Both the position numbers and the translations under genes were made by a program. Shown in pieces: positions 16,691 to 25,626 of a stretch of DNA of 64,000 bases. The notes beneath the pieces were generated by a model. It did not search any database and was not told the DNA's origin. It saw nothing but the letters and a program-made list of their open reading frames with translations. Each line of letters begins with the position of its first letter. Within the stretch, counting starts at the first letter, position 1. This DNA is from Leisingera sp. SS27 (lineage in GTDB: Bacteria; Pseudomonadota; Alphaproteobacteria; Rhodobacterales; Rhodobacteraceae): assembly GCF_028368855.1 (NCBI RefSeq), contig NZ_JAQNCY010000008.1, positions 1 to 64,000 on the forward strand. The letters run 5' to 3'.

Positions 16691-16709
16691 CCCCGTGACC
16701 GGGGTTTTT
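16691..16709 (+). terminator. Weak hairpin with T-tract between ybeY and corC
   Basis: The hairpin ccccg-tgac-cgggg is followed by five T residues, 12 bases before the corC start. The short stem suggests partial termination or a leader structure, not a full stop. Confidence 0.45.
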
Positions 16710-16720
16710 GGAATGGAAAG

Positions 16721-17620
16721 ATGGGCGACATAGAAGGCAGTTCTAACGCGGCGCAGGGCGCGCTGAAGGACATCAACGGCACGGCGGCGGATGCTCCGGC
16801 CTCGGAAAATACCGGATTGTGGACGCGGTTGCGCAACATGTTCAGCGCCGATCTGCAGGAAGGCCAGGACACCTGCGGCGAACAGCCGGCGCCGGGATCA
16901 GCTCCGCACGGAATGATCAACCTGCGCCGGATGCGGGTGGAAGATGTCGCAATCCCCTCTGCTGAAATTGCCGCGGTGCCGGTCACTGTCGCCAAGGATG
17001 ATCTGGTCGGCATTTTCCGGCAAAGCGGTTTTACCCGCATTCCCGTTTACGAAGGCACACTCGACACGCCTCTGGGCTTTGTCCACCTCAAGGATTTTTC
17101 GCTGACTCATGGGTTCAACGGCGGCACCTCGGAGTTCGATCTCTCCAAGATGCTGCGTCCGCTGCTGTTCGTGCCGCCGTCGATGCCGATCGGCGTGCTG
17201 CTGACCAAGATGCAGGCCGAACGCCGCCACATGGCGCTGGTGATCGACGAATACGGCGGTGTTGACGGGCTTGTCACCATCGAAGACCTGATTGAACAGG
17301 TGGTGGGCGAAATCGAGGACGAGCATGACGCCGACGAACTGCAGACTTGGTTCGAAGAGAAGCCCGGTTGCTACATCGCGCTGGCCCGCACCTCGCTGCC
17401 GGAGTTTGAGGCGGAGACCGGCCATTCGCTGACCAGCCACGATGACGTGGATGAAGAGGAGATCGACACGCTTGGCGGGCTGGTCTTCATGTTGTCCGGC
17501 CGCGTGCCTGCGCGCGGCGAGGTGATCGAACACCCCGAAGGTGCCGAGTTCGAAGTCATGGATGCCGATCCGCGCCGGATCAAGCGGCTGCGGGTACGGC
17601 TGCCGGACGCCGCCGCTTGA
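16721..17620 (+). CDS. corC: CBS-domain protein, CorC/HlyC family
   Basis: This 299-residue soluble protein has two CBS domains (about residues 70-195, including MLRPLLFVPPSMPIGVLL and MALVIDEYGGVDGLVTIED) followed by a CorC_HlyC transporter-associated domain (TLGGLVFMLSGRVPARGE). Such proteins bind adenosine nucleotides and have been linked to magnesium and cobalt efflux; the role in this organism is not known. It starts at the ATG at 16721 with GGAA 8 bases upstream. Its stop overlaps the lnt start (TGATG), so translation is coupled. Confidence 0.9.
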   Translation: MGDIEGSSNAAQGALKDINGTAADAPASENTGLWTRLRNMFSADLQEGQDTCGEQPAPGSAPHGMINLRRMRVEDVAIPSAEIAAVPVTVAKDDLVGIFRQSGFTRIPVYEGTLDTPLGFVHLKDFSLTHGFNGGTSEFDLSKMLRPLLFVPPSMPIGVLLTKMQAERRHMALVIDEYGGVDGLVTIEDLIEQVVGEIEDEHDADELQTWFEEKPGCYIALARTSLPEFEAETGHSLTSHDDVDEEEIDTLGGLVFMLSGRVPARGEVIEHPEGAEFEVMDADPRRIKRLRVRLPDAAA

Positions 17621-19116
17621 TGGCACTGGGGCTGCGGCAGGCCGCGCGCCAGCTGCGTCTGGCCCAAGCGGCTCTTGCCTTTGGCAGCGGCGGGCTGCTG
17701 TCCTTGGCGCTGGCTCCCTGGCATATGCTGATCGGGCTGCCGGTCGCACTGGCCGCGGCTGGCTGGCTGGTGATGCATGCGCACTCCGCCCGCTCCGCTG
17801 CGCTGGCTGGATGGCTGTTCGGGCTGGGCTATTTCACTTTCGGCCTTTCCTGGATCATAGAGCCGTTTCAGGTTGACCCCGACCGTCACGCCTGGATGGC
17901 CCCCTTTGCGCTTGTTTTCCTGGCAGCGGGTCTCGCCTTGTTCTGGGGGTTGGCCTTCGGCCTTTCTGTCCGTTTCAGCCGGGCTGCCGCACGGATACCG
18001 GTGCTGGTGTCACTGTGGTCCCTGGCGGAATTTGCCCGCGCCTATCTGCTGACCGGTTTTCCCTGGGCTGCTTTCGGCCAGTTCTGGATGGATACGCCTG
18101 CCGCTGATCTGCTGCCCTGGATCGGGCCGCAGGGGCTGGCGCTGCTGACACTTGTCGCAGCCTTGCCGCTGGCCTTGCTGAGGACGAAACCTGCCGCGTC
18201 TCTGCTGCCGCTGGGATTGGCTGTGGCCGCAGTTGCTGGCGTTCCCCGTCCCAGTGAAACAGCACGGACAGACCGCATAGTGCGGATCGTTCAGCCCAAC
18301 GCGCCGCAGGAGCTGAAATGGCATCCGGAGCACAGGTGGGAATTCGTCCGCCGCGCGCTGGCATTCTCTGCCGAGGAGCCGCGTCCTGACTTGATCGTCT
18401 GGCCGGAAACTGCGGTTCCGCAGCTGATGAACTATGCCGGAGACACTCTGCAGGCCATTTCTGAACAGGCCGGCGGGGTCCCGGTCCTGCTGGGTATCCA
18501 GCGGGAGGAGGGCGGTGCCTACTTTAATTCTGCGGTGCTTCTGGATGCTGATGGCCTGCCAATAGCAACTTATGACAAGGCGCATCTGGTGCCGTTCGGG
18601 GAGTATGTTCCCTTTGGCGACTTTATGGCCCGTTTCGGGATCCACGGTTTTGCCTCCCAGGCCGGAGCGGGTTATGCCGCTGGCCCGGGGGCCAGGGTAA
18701 TGGATCTGCCTATCGGCAGTGCGTTGCCGCTGATCTGCTATGAGGCCGTTTTCCCGCAGGATGTGAGCGCCGCCGAAACCCGTCCGGACATGCTGGTGCA
18801 GATCACCAACGACGCCTGGTTCGGCACCCGCTCAGGTCCCTATCAGCATCTGGTTCAGGCGCGGATGCGGGCGCTGGAGCAAGGGCTGCCGATGATCCGG
18901 GCGGCCAACACCGGTGTCTCGGCCATGATTGCGCCGGACGGTTCGCTGCTGGATCAGCTGCCGCTTGGGGAAGCCGGCTTCATTGACGCGGCCCTGCCCG
19001 CGCCGTTGCCGCCGACGCTCTACAGCCGGACCGGGGACTGGCCTGTTCTGTGGTTGTGTTTCTTGATCGCCGGTGCGGCAATCTTTCTTCCCCGTGCTCT
19101 TGCGCCGCGGTCATAG
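17620..19116 (+). CDS. lnt: Apolipoprotein N-acyltransferase
   Basis: This 498-residue inner-membrane enzyme transfers the third acyl chain to the N-terminal Cys of lipoproteins. The first 210 residues form a run of hydrophobic helices. The periplasmic nitrilase domain has the Glu-Lys-Cys triad in IVWPETAVPQ, YDKAHLVPFGEYVP and PLICYEAVFPQD. QITNDAWFGTRSGPYQHL is also typical. The start ATG overlaps the corC stop. A final membrane helix closes the protein. The product should modify the lipoproteins encoded elsewhere in this window. Confidence 0.96.
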   Translation: MALGLRQAARQLRLAQAALAFGSGGLLSLALAPWHMLIGLPVALAAAGWLVMHAHSARSAALAGWLFGLGYFTFGLSWIIEPFQVDPDRHAWMAPFALVFLAAGLALFWGLAFGLSVRFSRAAARIPVLVSLWSLAEFARAYLLTGFPWAAFGQFWMDTPAADLLPWIGPQGLALLTLVAALPLALLRTKPAASLLPLGLAVAAVAGVPRPSETARTDRIVRIVQPNAPQELKWHPEHRWEFVRRALAFSAEEPRPDLIVWPETAVPQLMNYAGDTLQAISEQAGGVPVLLGIQREEGGAYFNSAVLLDADGLPIATYDKAHLVPFGEYVPFGDFMARFGIHGFASQAGAGYAAGPGARVMDLPIGSALPLICYEAVFPQDVSAAETRPDMLVQITNDAWFGTRSGPYQHLVQARMRALEQGLPMIRAANTGVSAMIAPDGSLLDQLPLGEAGFIDAALPAPLPPTLYSRTGDWPVLWLCFLIAGAAIFLPRALAPRS

Positions 19117-19141
19117 GTGCTTAACTCTATCGGAATATAGA

Positions 19142-19170
19142 TTGACCCGCGCGGATGGGCCGCGTAATGC
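19142..19170 (+). promoter_or_regulatory. Predicted sigma-70 promoter of metK
   Basis: A -35 box TTGACC at 19142-19147 and a -10 box TAATGC at 19165-19170 are separated by 17 bases. Transcription would start about 5 bases before the riboswitch, which supports both calls. Confidence 0.6.
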
Positions 19171-19181
19171 GGCTTGATACC

Positions 19182-19226
19182 TGCCACAACGGCTTCCTGG
19201 CGTGGCAAGGATAAAACAATGGAGCA
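19182..19226 (+). promoter_or_regulatory. SAM/SAH riboswitch controlling metK
   Basis: The leader contains tgccac at 19182-19187 pairing with gtggca at 19202-19207, enclosing aacggcttcctggc, and then aatggagca at 19218-19226. This matches the compact SAM/SAH riboswitch described upstream of metK in Rhodobacterales. In that class the loop pairs with the downstream ggagca to form a pseudoknot that hides the ribosome site when S-adenosylmethionine or S-adenosylhomocysteine is bound. Here ggag is the metK ribosome site, 8 bases before the ATG. Confidence 0.88.
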
Positions 19227-19232
19227 CTTTTC

Positions 19233-20414
19233 ATGACCCGTACGAACTACACCTTCACTTCGGAATCGGTTTCCGAAGGCCACCCGGATAAGGTCTGCGA
19301 CCGCATTTCCGACGCGGTTCTCGATGCTTTTCTGGCGGAAGAACCCGAAGCACGCGTGGCGGCTGAGACCTTTGCAACCACGAACCGCGTTGTGATCGGG
19401 GGGGAGGTCGGGCTGTCCGATCAGGACAAGCTGCACGATTACATGGGCAAGATCGAAGATATTGCCCGCGCCTGCATCAAGGACATCGGCTACGAGCAGG
19501 ACAAGTTTCACCACGAAACCGTGGAAGTGACAAACTTGCTGCACGAGCAGTCCGCCCACATCGCGCAGGGCGTTGACGCCTCGGGTGAAAAGGACGAAGG
19601 CGCCGGCGACCAGGGCATTATGTTCGGCTTTGCCACCAATGAAACCGACGCGCTGATGCCGGCCCCGATCCAGTTCAGCCACGCGATCCTGCGCCGTCTG
19701 GCCGAAGTGCGCAAGAACGGCGCCGAGCCGGTGCTTGGCCCGGATGCGAAATCCCAGCTGTCGGTGGTCTACGAGGATGGCAAACCGATTGGTGTCAGCT
19801 CGCTGGTGCTGTCGACACAGCATCTGGATGAAAGCCTGACCTCGGCGGATATCCGTGCCATTGTTGAACCTTACATCCGCGAAACCCTGCCCGAAGGCTG
19901 GCTGACAGATGCCACCCAGTGGCACGTGAACCCGACCGGCAAATTCGTGATTGGCGGTCCGGATGGCGACGCAGGGCTGACCGGGCGCAAGATCATCGTG
20001 GATACCTATGGCGGTGCAGCACCGCATGGCGGCGGCGCGTTTTCCGGTAAGGACCCGACCAAGGTGGACCGTTCGGCGGCCTATGCCGCGCGTTATCTGG
20101 CCAAGAATGTGGTGGCCGCGGGCATGGCTGAGAAATGCACGATTCAGCTGTCCTATGCCATTGGCGTCTCTAAGCCTCTGTCGATTTATGCCGAAACCCA
20201 TGGCACGGGCGAGGTTGACCCGGCGGCGATCGAACGGGCGATTGATCAGGTCATGGATCTGACCCCGCGCGGTATCCGCTCGCATCTTGGCCTGAACAAG
20301 CCGATTTACCAGCGCACCGCAGCCTATGGCCATTTCGGGCGCGAGCCGGAAGCGGACGGCGGCTTCAGCTGGGAGCGCTTGGATCTGGCCGACGCTCTGA
20401 AAAAAGCGGTCTGA
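19233..20414 (+). CDS. metK: S-adenosylmethionine synthase
   Basis: This 393-residue enzyme makes S-adenosylmethionine from methionine and ATP in the cytoplasm. [20 protein letters not shown] opens the ATP site, [16 protein letters not shown] is the methionine-binding signature, and [16 protein letters not shown] is the phosphate-binding loop. The length is normal. Translation is predicted to be controlled by the SAM/SAH riboswitch in its leader, giving end-product feedback. A strong intrinsic terminator follows, so it is a single-gene unit. Confidence 0.98.
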   Translation: MTRTNYTFTSESVSEGHPDKVCDRISDAVLDAFLAEEPEARVAAETFATTNRVVIGGEVGLSDQDKLHDYMGKIEDIARACIKDIGYEQDKFHHETVEVTNLLHEQSAHIAQGVDASGEKDEGAGDQGIMFGFATNETDALMPAPIQFSHAILRRLAEVRKNGAEPVLGPDAKSQLSVVYEDGKPIGVSSLVLSTQHLDESLTSADIRAIVEPYIRETLPEGWLTDATQWHVNPTGKFVIGGPDGDAGLTGRKIIVDTYGGAAPHGGGAFSGKDPTKVDRSAAYAARYLAKNVVAAGMAEKCTIQLSYAIGVSKPLSIYAETHGTGEVDPAAIERAIDQVMDLTPRGIRSHLGLNKPIYQRTAAYGHFGREPEADGGFSWERLDLADALKKAV

Positions 20415-20432
20415 GACCAGCAACGAAATTGG

Positions 20433-20463
20433 GGAGCGGGCCGTATGGCCCGCTCCTTTTTTT
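20433..20463 (+). terminator. Intrinsic terminator after metK
   Basis: A perfect ten-pair stem (ggagcgggcc and ggcccgctcc, loop gtat) is followed by seven T residues. Confidence 0.95.
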
Positions 20464-20587
20464 GTTTTTGCGGGCATGAAGAGCGGTGCGAAACATTCCT
20501 GCAGAATGCCTCAAGTGTTGGGGGTGGAGTGGCGCGAAAGCCTGCGCCATAGTGCCAGGCAGGATCCATTCAGCCGCCGGAGACGTG

Positions 20588-21244
20588 ATGCTGCGCGTGA
20601 TTTCTTTGCTTAGCTGCCTGCTTCTGGCGCCCGTCGCTGGCGCCAAGGAAACCTTGCCGCAAAAATTCAGCCTGAAGGGCAAGACGCTCGTCTATGACAC
20701 AGAAACAGATGTGACCGGCGATTTGGCCGAGATGACCGAAGAGGACGTCTCAAACCTGCGGGACATCCTGAAGAAGCGTCCGGAAGTCACGGAACTGCAG
20801 CTCAACAGCGTTGGCGGCAGCGTCTATGCAGGTGAAGAAATCGCCGGGCTGGTGCTGGAATACGAGCTGGACACTCTGGTTGACGGCACCTGCATCAGCG
20901 CCTGTGTTGATGTTTTTCTGGCAGGCGGGCGCAGGCGGATGACAATCGGATCCAGTATTGGCTTTCACCAGCGCAACTGGCCGGCAGAGGCCGTGCACAA
21001 ATACTACCGCAGCGAACGCAAACGCCGCCGCTGGTCCACTCCATTTGAACTCGGCTCCTGGATTTACCAAGACACCCAGAGCGAAGTCTACGAGCACCTC
21101 CGCTATATGGTGGAGCGCGGCGTCGATCCCGGCTTTGCCATTGAAACACTGCGCACGGACCCGGACGGCGAGTGGTATCCCAGCCGTCTGCGGCTGATCG
21201 CTGCAGGTGTCCTGCGTGAGCTGCGCCCGGGGCAAACCCCCTAG
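20588..21244 (+). CDS. Periplasmic ClpP/crotonase-fold protein (COG3904-like)
   Basis: This 218-residue protein has a signal peptide (MLRVISLLSCLLLAPVAGA) and then a ClpP-like fold: ELQLNSVGGSVYAGEEIAGL forms the oxyanion region and DGTCISACVDVFLAGG places a candidate nucleophilic Ser between two Cys, as in periplasmic COG3904 proteins. FHQRNWP may supply a histidine. The function of the family is not established. I chose the ATG at 20588, which gives the signal peptide; an upstream frame extension is rejected. It lies between metK and trmB. Confidence 0.78.
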   Translation: MLRVISLLSCLLLAPVAGAKETLPQKFSLKGKTLVYDTETDVTGDLAEMTEEDVSNLRDILKKRPEVTELQLNSVGGSVYAGEEIAGLVLEYELDTLVDGTCISACVDVFLAGGRRRMTIGSSIGFHQRNWPAEAVHKYYRSERKRRRWSTPFELGSWIYQDTQSEVYEHLRYMVERGVDPGFAIETLRTDPDGEWYPSRLRLIAAGVLRELRPGQTP

Positions 21245-21323
21245 ATGGCTTGACCCGCGGGCCTGCTTGCGGCACAGGGGCGGCCAGCCTTTCAAACAAC
21301 GCCTCGAACAGGAGCCCAGACGC

Positions 21324-22100
21324 ATGTCCGGCGACCAGAAGCCCCGCGACGACCAGTCCAAGGATGCCCGGCCCGCAGTTGAAAATGCGGCCGATAAACA
21401 CGCCAGCGGTGCGCCCTGGCGCAATTTCTATGGCCGGTTCAAAGGCAAGACCCTGAAGGACAGCCAGAAACGTTACCTTGACGAGGACCTGGCCAGCCTC
21501 AGCCCGGGCGCTGTCGGCTGGGAGGAAAACCCGGACCGTAACCCGCTGGACATTGAGGCGCTGTTCGGCGGCAAGGATGTCTGGCTGGAGGTCGGCTTTG
21601 GCGGCGGGGAGCATCTGGTGCATCAGGCGGTCAGCAACCCTGGCGTTGGCATTATCGGCGCTGAGCCATTTATCAACGGCGTGGCGATGCTGCTGGGCAA
21701 AATCCGCAATGCGGGCGCAGACAATATCGCCGTGCATCCCGGCGATGCACGCGACCTGATGGATGTGCTGCCGGAGGCCTCCATTTCGCGTGCCTTCCTG
21801 CTGTATCCTGACCCCTGGCCCAAGGCGCGCCACCACCGCCGCCGCTTTGTGACCCAAGAACATCTGGAGCCGCTGGCCCGATGCCTGAAGCCCGGCGCAA
21901 TCTTCCGGGTGGCGACCGATATCCCCGACTACGTGCGCCAGACGCTGGAGGAGGTGCCAAAAGCTGGTTTCGAATGGCTGGCCGAAGACCCCTCTGACTG
22001 GCGCCAGTCCTGGGATGACTGGATCTCCACCCGCTACGAGCAGAAGGCCCTGCGCGAGGGGCGCACCCCGCATTACCTGACCTTCCGCCGTTTGGACTGA
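21324..22100 (+). CDS. trmB: tRNA (guanine-N7)-methyltransferase TrmB
   Basis: This 258-residue enzyme methylates G46 of tRNA with S-adenosylmethionine. The SAM-binding loop is WLEVGFGGGEHLVHQ, IIGAEPFINGVAMLL follows, and the catalytic region LLYPDPWPKARHHRRRFV is diagnostic. A charged, probably disordered N-terminus of about 30 residues precedes WRNFYGRFKGKTL. The ATG at 21324 has AGGAG 10 bases upstream. It lies 80 bases after the ClpP-like gene and may be co-transcribed with it. Confidence 0.94.
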   Translation: MSGDQKPRDDQSKDARPAVENAADKHASGAPWRNFYGRFKGKTLKDSQKRYLDEDLASLSPGAVGWEENPDRNPLDIEALFGGKDVWLEVGFGGGEHLVHQAVSNPGVGIIGAEPFINGVAMLLGKIRNAGADNIAVHPGDARDLMDVLPEASISRAFLLYPDPWPKARHHRRRFVTQEHLEPLARCLKPGAIFRVATDIPDYVRQTLEEVPKAGFEWLAEDPSDWRQSWDDWISTRYEQKALREGRTPHYLTFRRLD

Positions 22101-22186
22101 GGCCAATTACGCTGGACCGGCCAGACCCAATCCGTTACCGATAGCGCAAACGAACAGACGAACGACCGACAGACGAAGGAAGCCCC

Positions 22187-23533
22187 ATGTCCGGACACGG
22201 CACGCCCATCCCGATGACCTCCCACCGTGCTGACCCGCTCAAGGGCATGGCAGAGGTGCCCGGCGACAAGTCAATTTCGCACCGGTCTCTGATTTTGGGC
22301 GCACTGTCGGTTGGCGAAACCAAGATCTCCGGCCTCTTGGAAGGGGAGGACGTGCTGGACACCGCCAAGGCGATGCAGGCCTTTGGCGCAGAGGTGGTCA
22401 ATCACGGCGGCGGCAACTGGTCGGTGTTCGGCGTCGGTGTTGGCGGTTTTGCGGAACCGGATAATGTGATTGACTGCGGCAACTCCGGCACCGGGGTTCG
22501 GCTGATCATGGGGGTGATGGCAACTTCGCCGATCACGGCGACCTTCACCGGCGATGCCTCCCTCAACAAGCGCCCGATGGCGCGGGTGACCGATCCGCTG
22601 GCGCTGTTTGGCACCCAGTCCGTGGGCCGCTCTGGCGGCCGCCTGCCGATGACCATCGTAGGGGCTGCCGATCCGGTTCCAGTGCGTTATGAGGTGCCGG
22701 TTCCGTCCGCGCAGGTGAAGTCAGCGGTACTGTTTGCTGGCCTCAATGCACCGGGCAAAACCGTGGTGATCGAGAAGGAAGCCACCCGCGATCATACCGA
22801 ACGGATGCTGGCCGGTTTTGGCGCAGAGATTACCACCGAGGAAACCGACGAGGGCCGCGTTATCACCCTGACGGGCCGACCGGAGCTGAAGCCGCAGGTC
22901 ATCGCCGTGCCGCGCGATCCGTCCTCCGCCGCTTTCCCGGTCTGTGCGGCGCTGATTACACCCGGCTCTGACGTGCTGGTGCCGAATATCGGCCTCAACC
23001 CGACCCGCGCCGGCCTCTACTACACTCTGCAGGACATGGGCGCGGATCTGACGTTCGAGAACATGCGCGAGGAGGGCGGCGAGCCGGTTGCCGATCTGCG
23101 CGCCAAGTTCTCACCCAATATGAAAGGCATCGAAGTGCCGCCAGAGCGTGCCGCCTCGATGATTGACGAATACCCGGTGCTATCGGTGGTCGCTTCCTTT
23201 GCCGAGGGCAAGACCATGATGGGGGGCGTCAAGGAATTGCGCGTCAAGGAAAGCGACCGCATCGACGCGATGGCCAAAGGGCTGCGCGCCAATGGCGTCA
23301 CCGTCGAGGAAGGCGAAGACTGGTGGGAAGTCGCCGGTCTCGGCATCGATGGTGTGCCCGGCGGCGGCACCTGCGAGAGCTTCCTGGACCACCGTATCGC
23401 GATGTCCTTCATGGTCATGGGCATGGGTGCGCAGAACCCGGTCTCTGTTGACGACGGCGGCCCGATTGCCACCTCCTTCCCGATCTTTGAAAGCCTGATG
23501 GGCGGGTTGGGTGCCAAGCTGGAGCGCACATGA
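22187..23533 (+). CDS. aroA: 3-phosphoshikimate 1-carboxyvinyltransferase (EPSP synthase)
   Basis: This 448-residue enzyme of the shikimate pathway joins phosphoenolpyruvate to shikimate 3-phosphate. [36 protein letters not shown] and [17 protein letters not shown] match the CP4-like (class II) branch rather than the Escherichia coli branch. In the active-site loop GNSGTGVRL, Gly101 takes the place of the Ala found in CP4. [15 protein letters not shown] and [12 protein letters not shown] complete the family signatures. Its stop overlaps the cmk start by four bases (ATGA). Confidence 0.96.
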   Translation: MSGHGTPIPMTSHRADPLKGMAEVPGDKSISHRSLILGALSVGETKISGLLEGEDVLDTAKAMQAFGAEVVNHGGGNWSVFGVGVGGFAEPDNVIDCGNSGTGVRLIMGVMATSPITATFTGDASLNKRPMARVTDPLALFGTQSVGRSGGRLPMTIVGAADPVPVRYEVPVPSAQVKSAVLFAGLNAPGKTVVIEKEATRDHTERMLAGFGAEITTEETDEGRVITLTGRPELKPQVIAVPRDPSSAAFPVCAALITPGSDVLVPNIGLNPTRAGLYYTLQDMGADLTFENMREEGGEPVADLRAKFSPNMKGIEVPPERAASMIDEYPVLSVVASFAEGKTMMGGVKELRVKESDRIDAMAKGLRANGVTVEEGEDWWEVAGLGIDGVPGGGTCESFLDHRIAMSFMVMGMGAQNPVSVDDGGPIATSFPIFESLMGGLGAKLERT

Positions 23534-24162
23534 GCGAAAGCTTCACTATCGCAGTCGACGGCCCCGCCGCCGCAGGCAAGGGCACACTGTCCAAGGCGCT
23601 CGCGGCCCACTATGGTTTCGGCCACCTGGATACCGGTCTTCTCTACAGGGCGGTCGGAGCCAGGATGCTGGATGGCGCTGCACCTGTAGAGGCTGCGCAG
23701 AACCTGACACCAGAGGATCTGGCGCGTGATGACCTGCGCGGGCCGGAAGTGGCCCAGGCCGCCTCCAAGGTGGCGGTGATTGCCGAGGTACGCGCTGCAC
23801 TGGTCGATTTCCAGCGGGCCTTTGCCCGCCGCGCAGGCGGCGCGGTCCTGGACGGGCGCGACATCGGCACCGTGATTTGCCCGTATGCGCAGGTGAAGTT
23901 CTTTGTCACTGCCAGCGCCGAAGTGCGCGCACGCCGCCGGTTCCTGGAACTGGCCGCTGCAGGCAAGGTGACAACCCTCGAAGAAGTGCTGGGCGACGTG
24001 AAGGCCCGCGACGACCGTGACATGAACCGGGCCGAGGCCCCGCTGCGTCCGGCAGCGGATGCCATACTGATCGACACCAGTGATCTGAGTATCGAGGAGG
24101 CCCTGGCCAAGGCGATGTCTGTGATTGAGGCGCGCCGCAAGGCCGGAGAGAAACTGCCCTAA
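23530..24162 (+). CDS. cmk: Cytidylate kinase
   Basis: This 210-residue enzyme phosphorylates CMP and dCMP with ATP. The P-loop is [17 protein letters not shown], the nucleotide-binding [10 protein letters not shown] follows, and [14 protein letters not shown] with [10 protein letters not shown] is the CMP-binding and lid part. It overlaps aroA by four bases, a common aroA-cmk (often followed by rpsA) arrangement. Here rpsA does not follow; the next gene is on the opposite strand. Confidence 0.95.
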   Translation: MSESFTIAVDGPAAAGKGTLSKALAAHYGFGHLDTGLLYRAVGARMLDGAAPVEAAQNLTPEDLARDDLRGPEVAQAASKVAVIAEVRAALVDFQRAFARRAGGAVLDGRDIGTVICPYAQVKFFVTASAEVRARRRFLELAAAGKVTTLEEVLGDVKARDDRDMNRAEAPLRPAADAILIDTSDLSIEEALAKAMSVIEARRKAGEKLP

Positions 24163-24182
24163 AGGCCCGCGGATCGGCAAAA

Positions 24183-24208
24183 CCCGCAACTGACGCATCA
24201 GTTGCGGG
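24183..24208 (-). terminator. Hairpin terminator downstream of the YHS gene
   Basis: A perfect eleven-pair stem (cccgcaactga and tcagttgcggg, loop cgca) is followed on the minus strand by TTTTG. It serves the minus-strand gene ending at 24261; on the plus strand it lacks a T-tract after cmk. Confidence 0.65.
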
Positions 24209-24260
24209 CCAAAGGTGTTCAAGGTGAATTCTATACTTGCCCGCCGTCTGTCAGCCCGGA

Positions 24261-24740
24261 TTAGAGTGCACCAACGGCGGTGTGCTTGATTTCCGACCAC
24301 TGGCTGTCTGCGGTCTTGGCAGTGCCAGCCACGTCTTCCAGGAAAGCAGCGCGGGTGGCAGCGTTCAGGAACAGGAACAGCTTGCCGTCATGCACCAGAT
24401 ACTGGTCCGGGTCGCCATCGAACTTTTTGCCCACTGACACGCCATAGGAGCAGAAGCCGCCGTGCTGCGGCAGGTACTGCGCCGGGTTGGCTTCAAACGC
24501 GGTCTTGTTTTCCTCTGACGCGAAGTAATAGGAGGCGCCGTCGACGGTTGCGGAATAGGTGGCAACGCCCTCAACCGGGTTGCGGCTGTCCACCAGCGCC
24601 ACCAGGTCGACACCATGGGCCGCCAGCGGCGCGCCGCCGGCTGAGATGCCATTGGAGACGTTAACTTCATCGGCGGCAAAGGCCGGCGCAGCAAATGCTG
24701 CGGAAAGTGAAATCAGGGCGGTTGTCAGAAGTGTCTTCAT
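24261..24740 (-). CDS. Exported YHS-domain protein
   Basis: This protein of about 159 residues has a signal peptide (MKTLLTTALISLSAAFAAP, cleavage after AFA) and a YHS domain: AAHGVDLVALVDSRNPVEG, YYFASEENKTAFEANPAQYLP and GGFCSYGVSVGKKFDGDPD. YHS domains are often found with metals, particularly copper or heavy-metal handling, but the role of the stand-alone exported form is not established. I chose the ATG at 24740 because GAGGAAA lies 5 bases upstream; another ATG at 24752 overlaps that site. Confidence 0.85.
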   Translation of the reverse strand: MKTLLTTALISLSAAFAAPAFAADEVNVSNGISAGGAPLAAHGVDLVALVDSRNPVEGVATYSATVDGASYYFASEENKTAFEANPAQYLPQHGGFCSYGVSVGKKFDGDPDQYLVHDGKLFLFLNAATRAAFLEDVAGTAKTADSQWSEIKHTAVGAL

Positions 24741-24960
24741 GATTTTCCTCATCTGGTTCAGTGTGCAATCAGGCTCTACAGCCCGGTAATCTGAAGCTAG
24801 ATCCGATGAGCGGGACGATTAATCTCCGATCGTTCGTCTGAGTATGCAGATCGTTCCAAACTGTGCACTGGAGCAGCGCTTCGGGGTTCACTCATCTGTG
24901 CATGGCGGCCTGAGCCAGAGCGCATTAGCCTGAGAGGGAATGCGGAAAAGGGGTGTTTCC

Positions 24961-25485
24961 ATGGGTTGGCTGAGGGCAGTTTTTGTGGCGGGTATTCTGG
25001 CGGCGCCTGCGCTGGCGCAGGAGGAACCCGAGCCGCCGATGAGTTATGAGCGGCTGGGCCGGATCCTCTTTGCCCTCGATGACGCAGCGCAGCCGGTGGG
25101 GCGCGGGTTCCAGCTGACGATCTCAGGTGTTCCGGTGCTGGTGGTTACTGACCCGGCAGCGGACCGGATGCGGGCGATGGTGCCGCTGCGCCCTGCCGAA
25201 GGACTGACGGCAGAGGAACTGCTGCGGATGATGCAGGCGAATTTCGACACCGCGCTGGACGCGCGCTACGCGGTGGCCAAGGGGCAGCTCTGGGCGGTCT
25301 TCATTCATCCGCTGTCACCTCTTGAGAAGGACCAGCTGATTTCTTCGCTCGGCCAAACAGTCAATATCGCCCGGACCTATGGCACGCTCTATACCGGCGG
25401 GGCCATGCAGTTCGGCGGCGGCGACAGTCCGGGGATTCAGCGGCAGCTGATCGAGGAACTGCTGGAAAAGGGGGAAGAAATCTAA
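24961..25485 (+). CDS. Exported protein of unknown function, YbjN-like fold possible
   Basis: This 174-residue protein has a signal peptide (MGWLRAVFVAGILAAPALA, cleavage before QEEPEPP). The mature part (FQLTISGVPVLVVTD, MMQANFDTALDARYAVA and LWAVFIHPLSPLEKDQL) resembles the class I chaperone-like or YbjN-type sensory fold, by general pattern only. I chose the ATG at 24961, which has AAGGGG 8 bases upstream; ATG at 24940 is also possible. It lies divergent from the YHS gene and upstream of the amidohydrolase operon. Confidence 0.7.
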   Translation: MGWLRAVFVAGILAAPALAQEEPEPPMSYERLGRILFALDDAAQPVGRGFQLTISGVPVLVVTDPAADRMRAMVPLRPAEGLTAEELLRMMQANFDTALDARYAVAKGQLWAVFIHPLSPLEKDQLISSLGQTVNIARTYGTLYTGGAMQFGGGDSPGIQRQLIEELLEKGEEI

Positions 25486-25626
25486 AGTCAGCGGCCACCG
25501 CCGCAGTACGAGTTTCGACACGAAATACTGAAACAAGGACGAAAATCGTCTCCTGACGGCCTGAATTCTATGCACCAAGTCGCAGTTTGCAGCCTAATGT
25601 CGCTGCAAACGGCTTGGAGAGCGCTG

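Noticed and set aside
22143-22180. Repeated cgaac/cgac-like units in the aroA leader
   Set aside because: The units are irregular in length and sequence; no consistent period was found, unlike the array at 37939.
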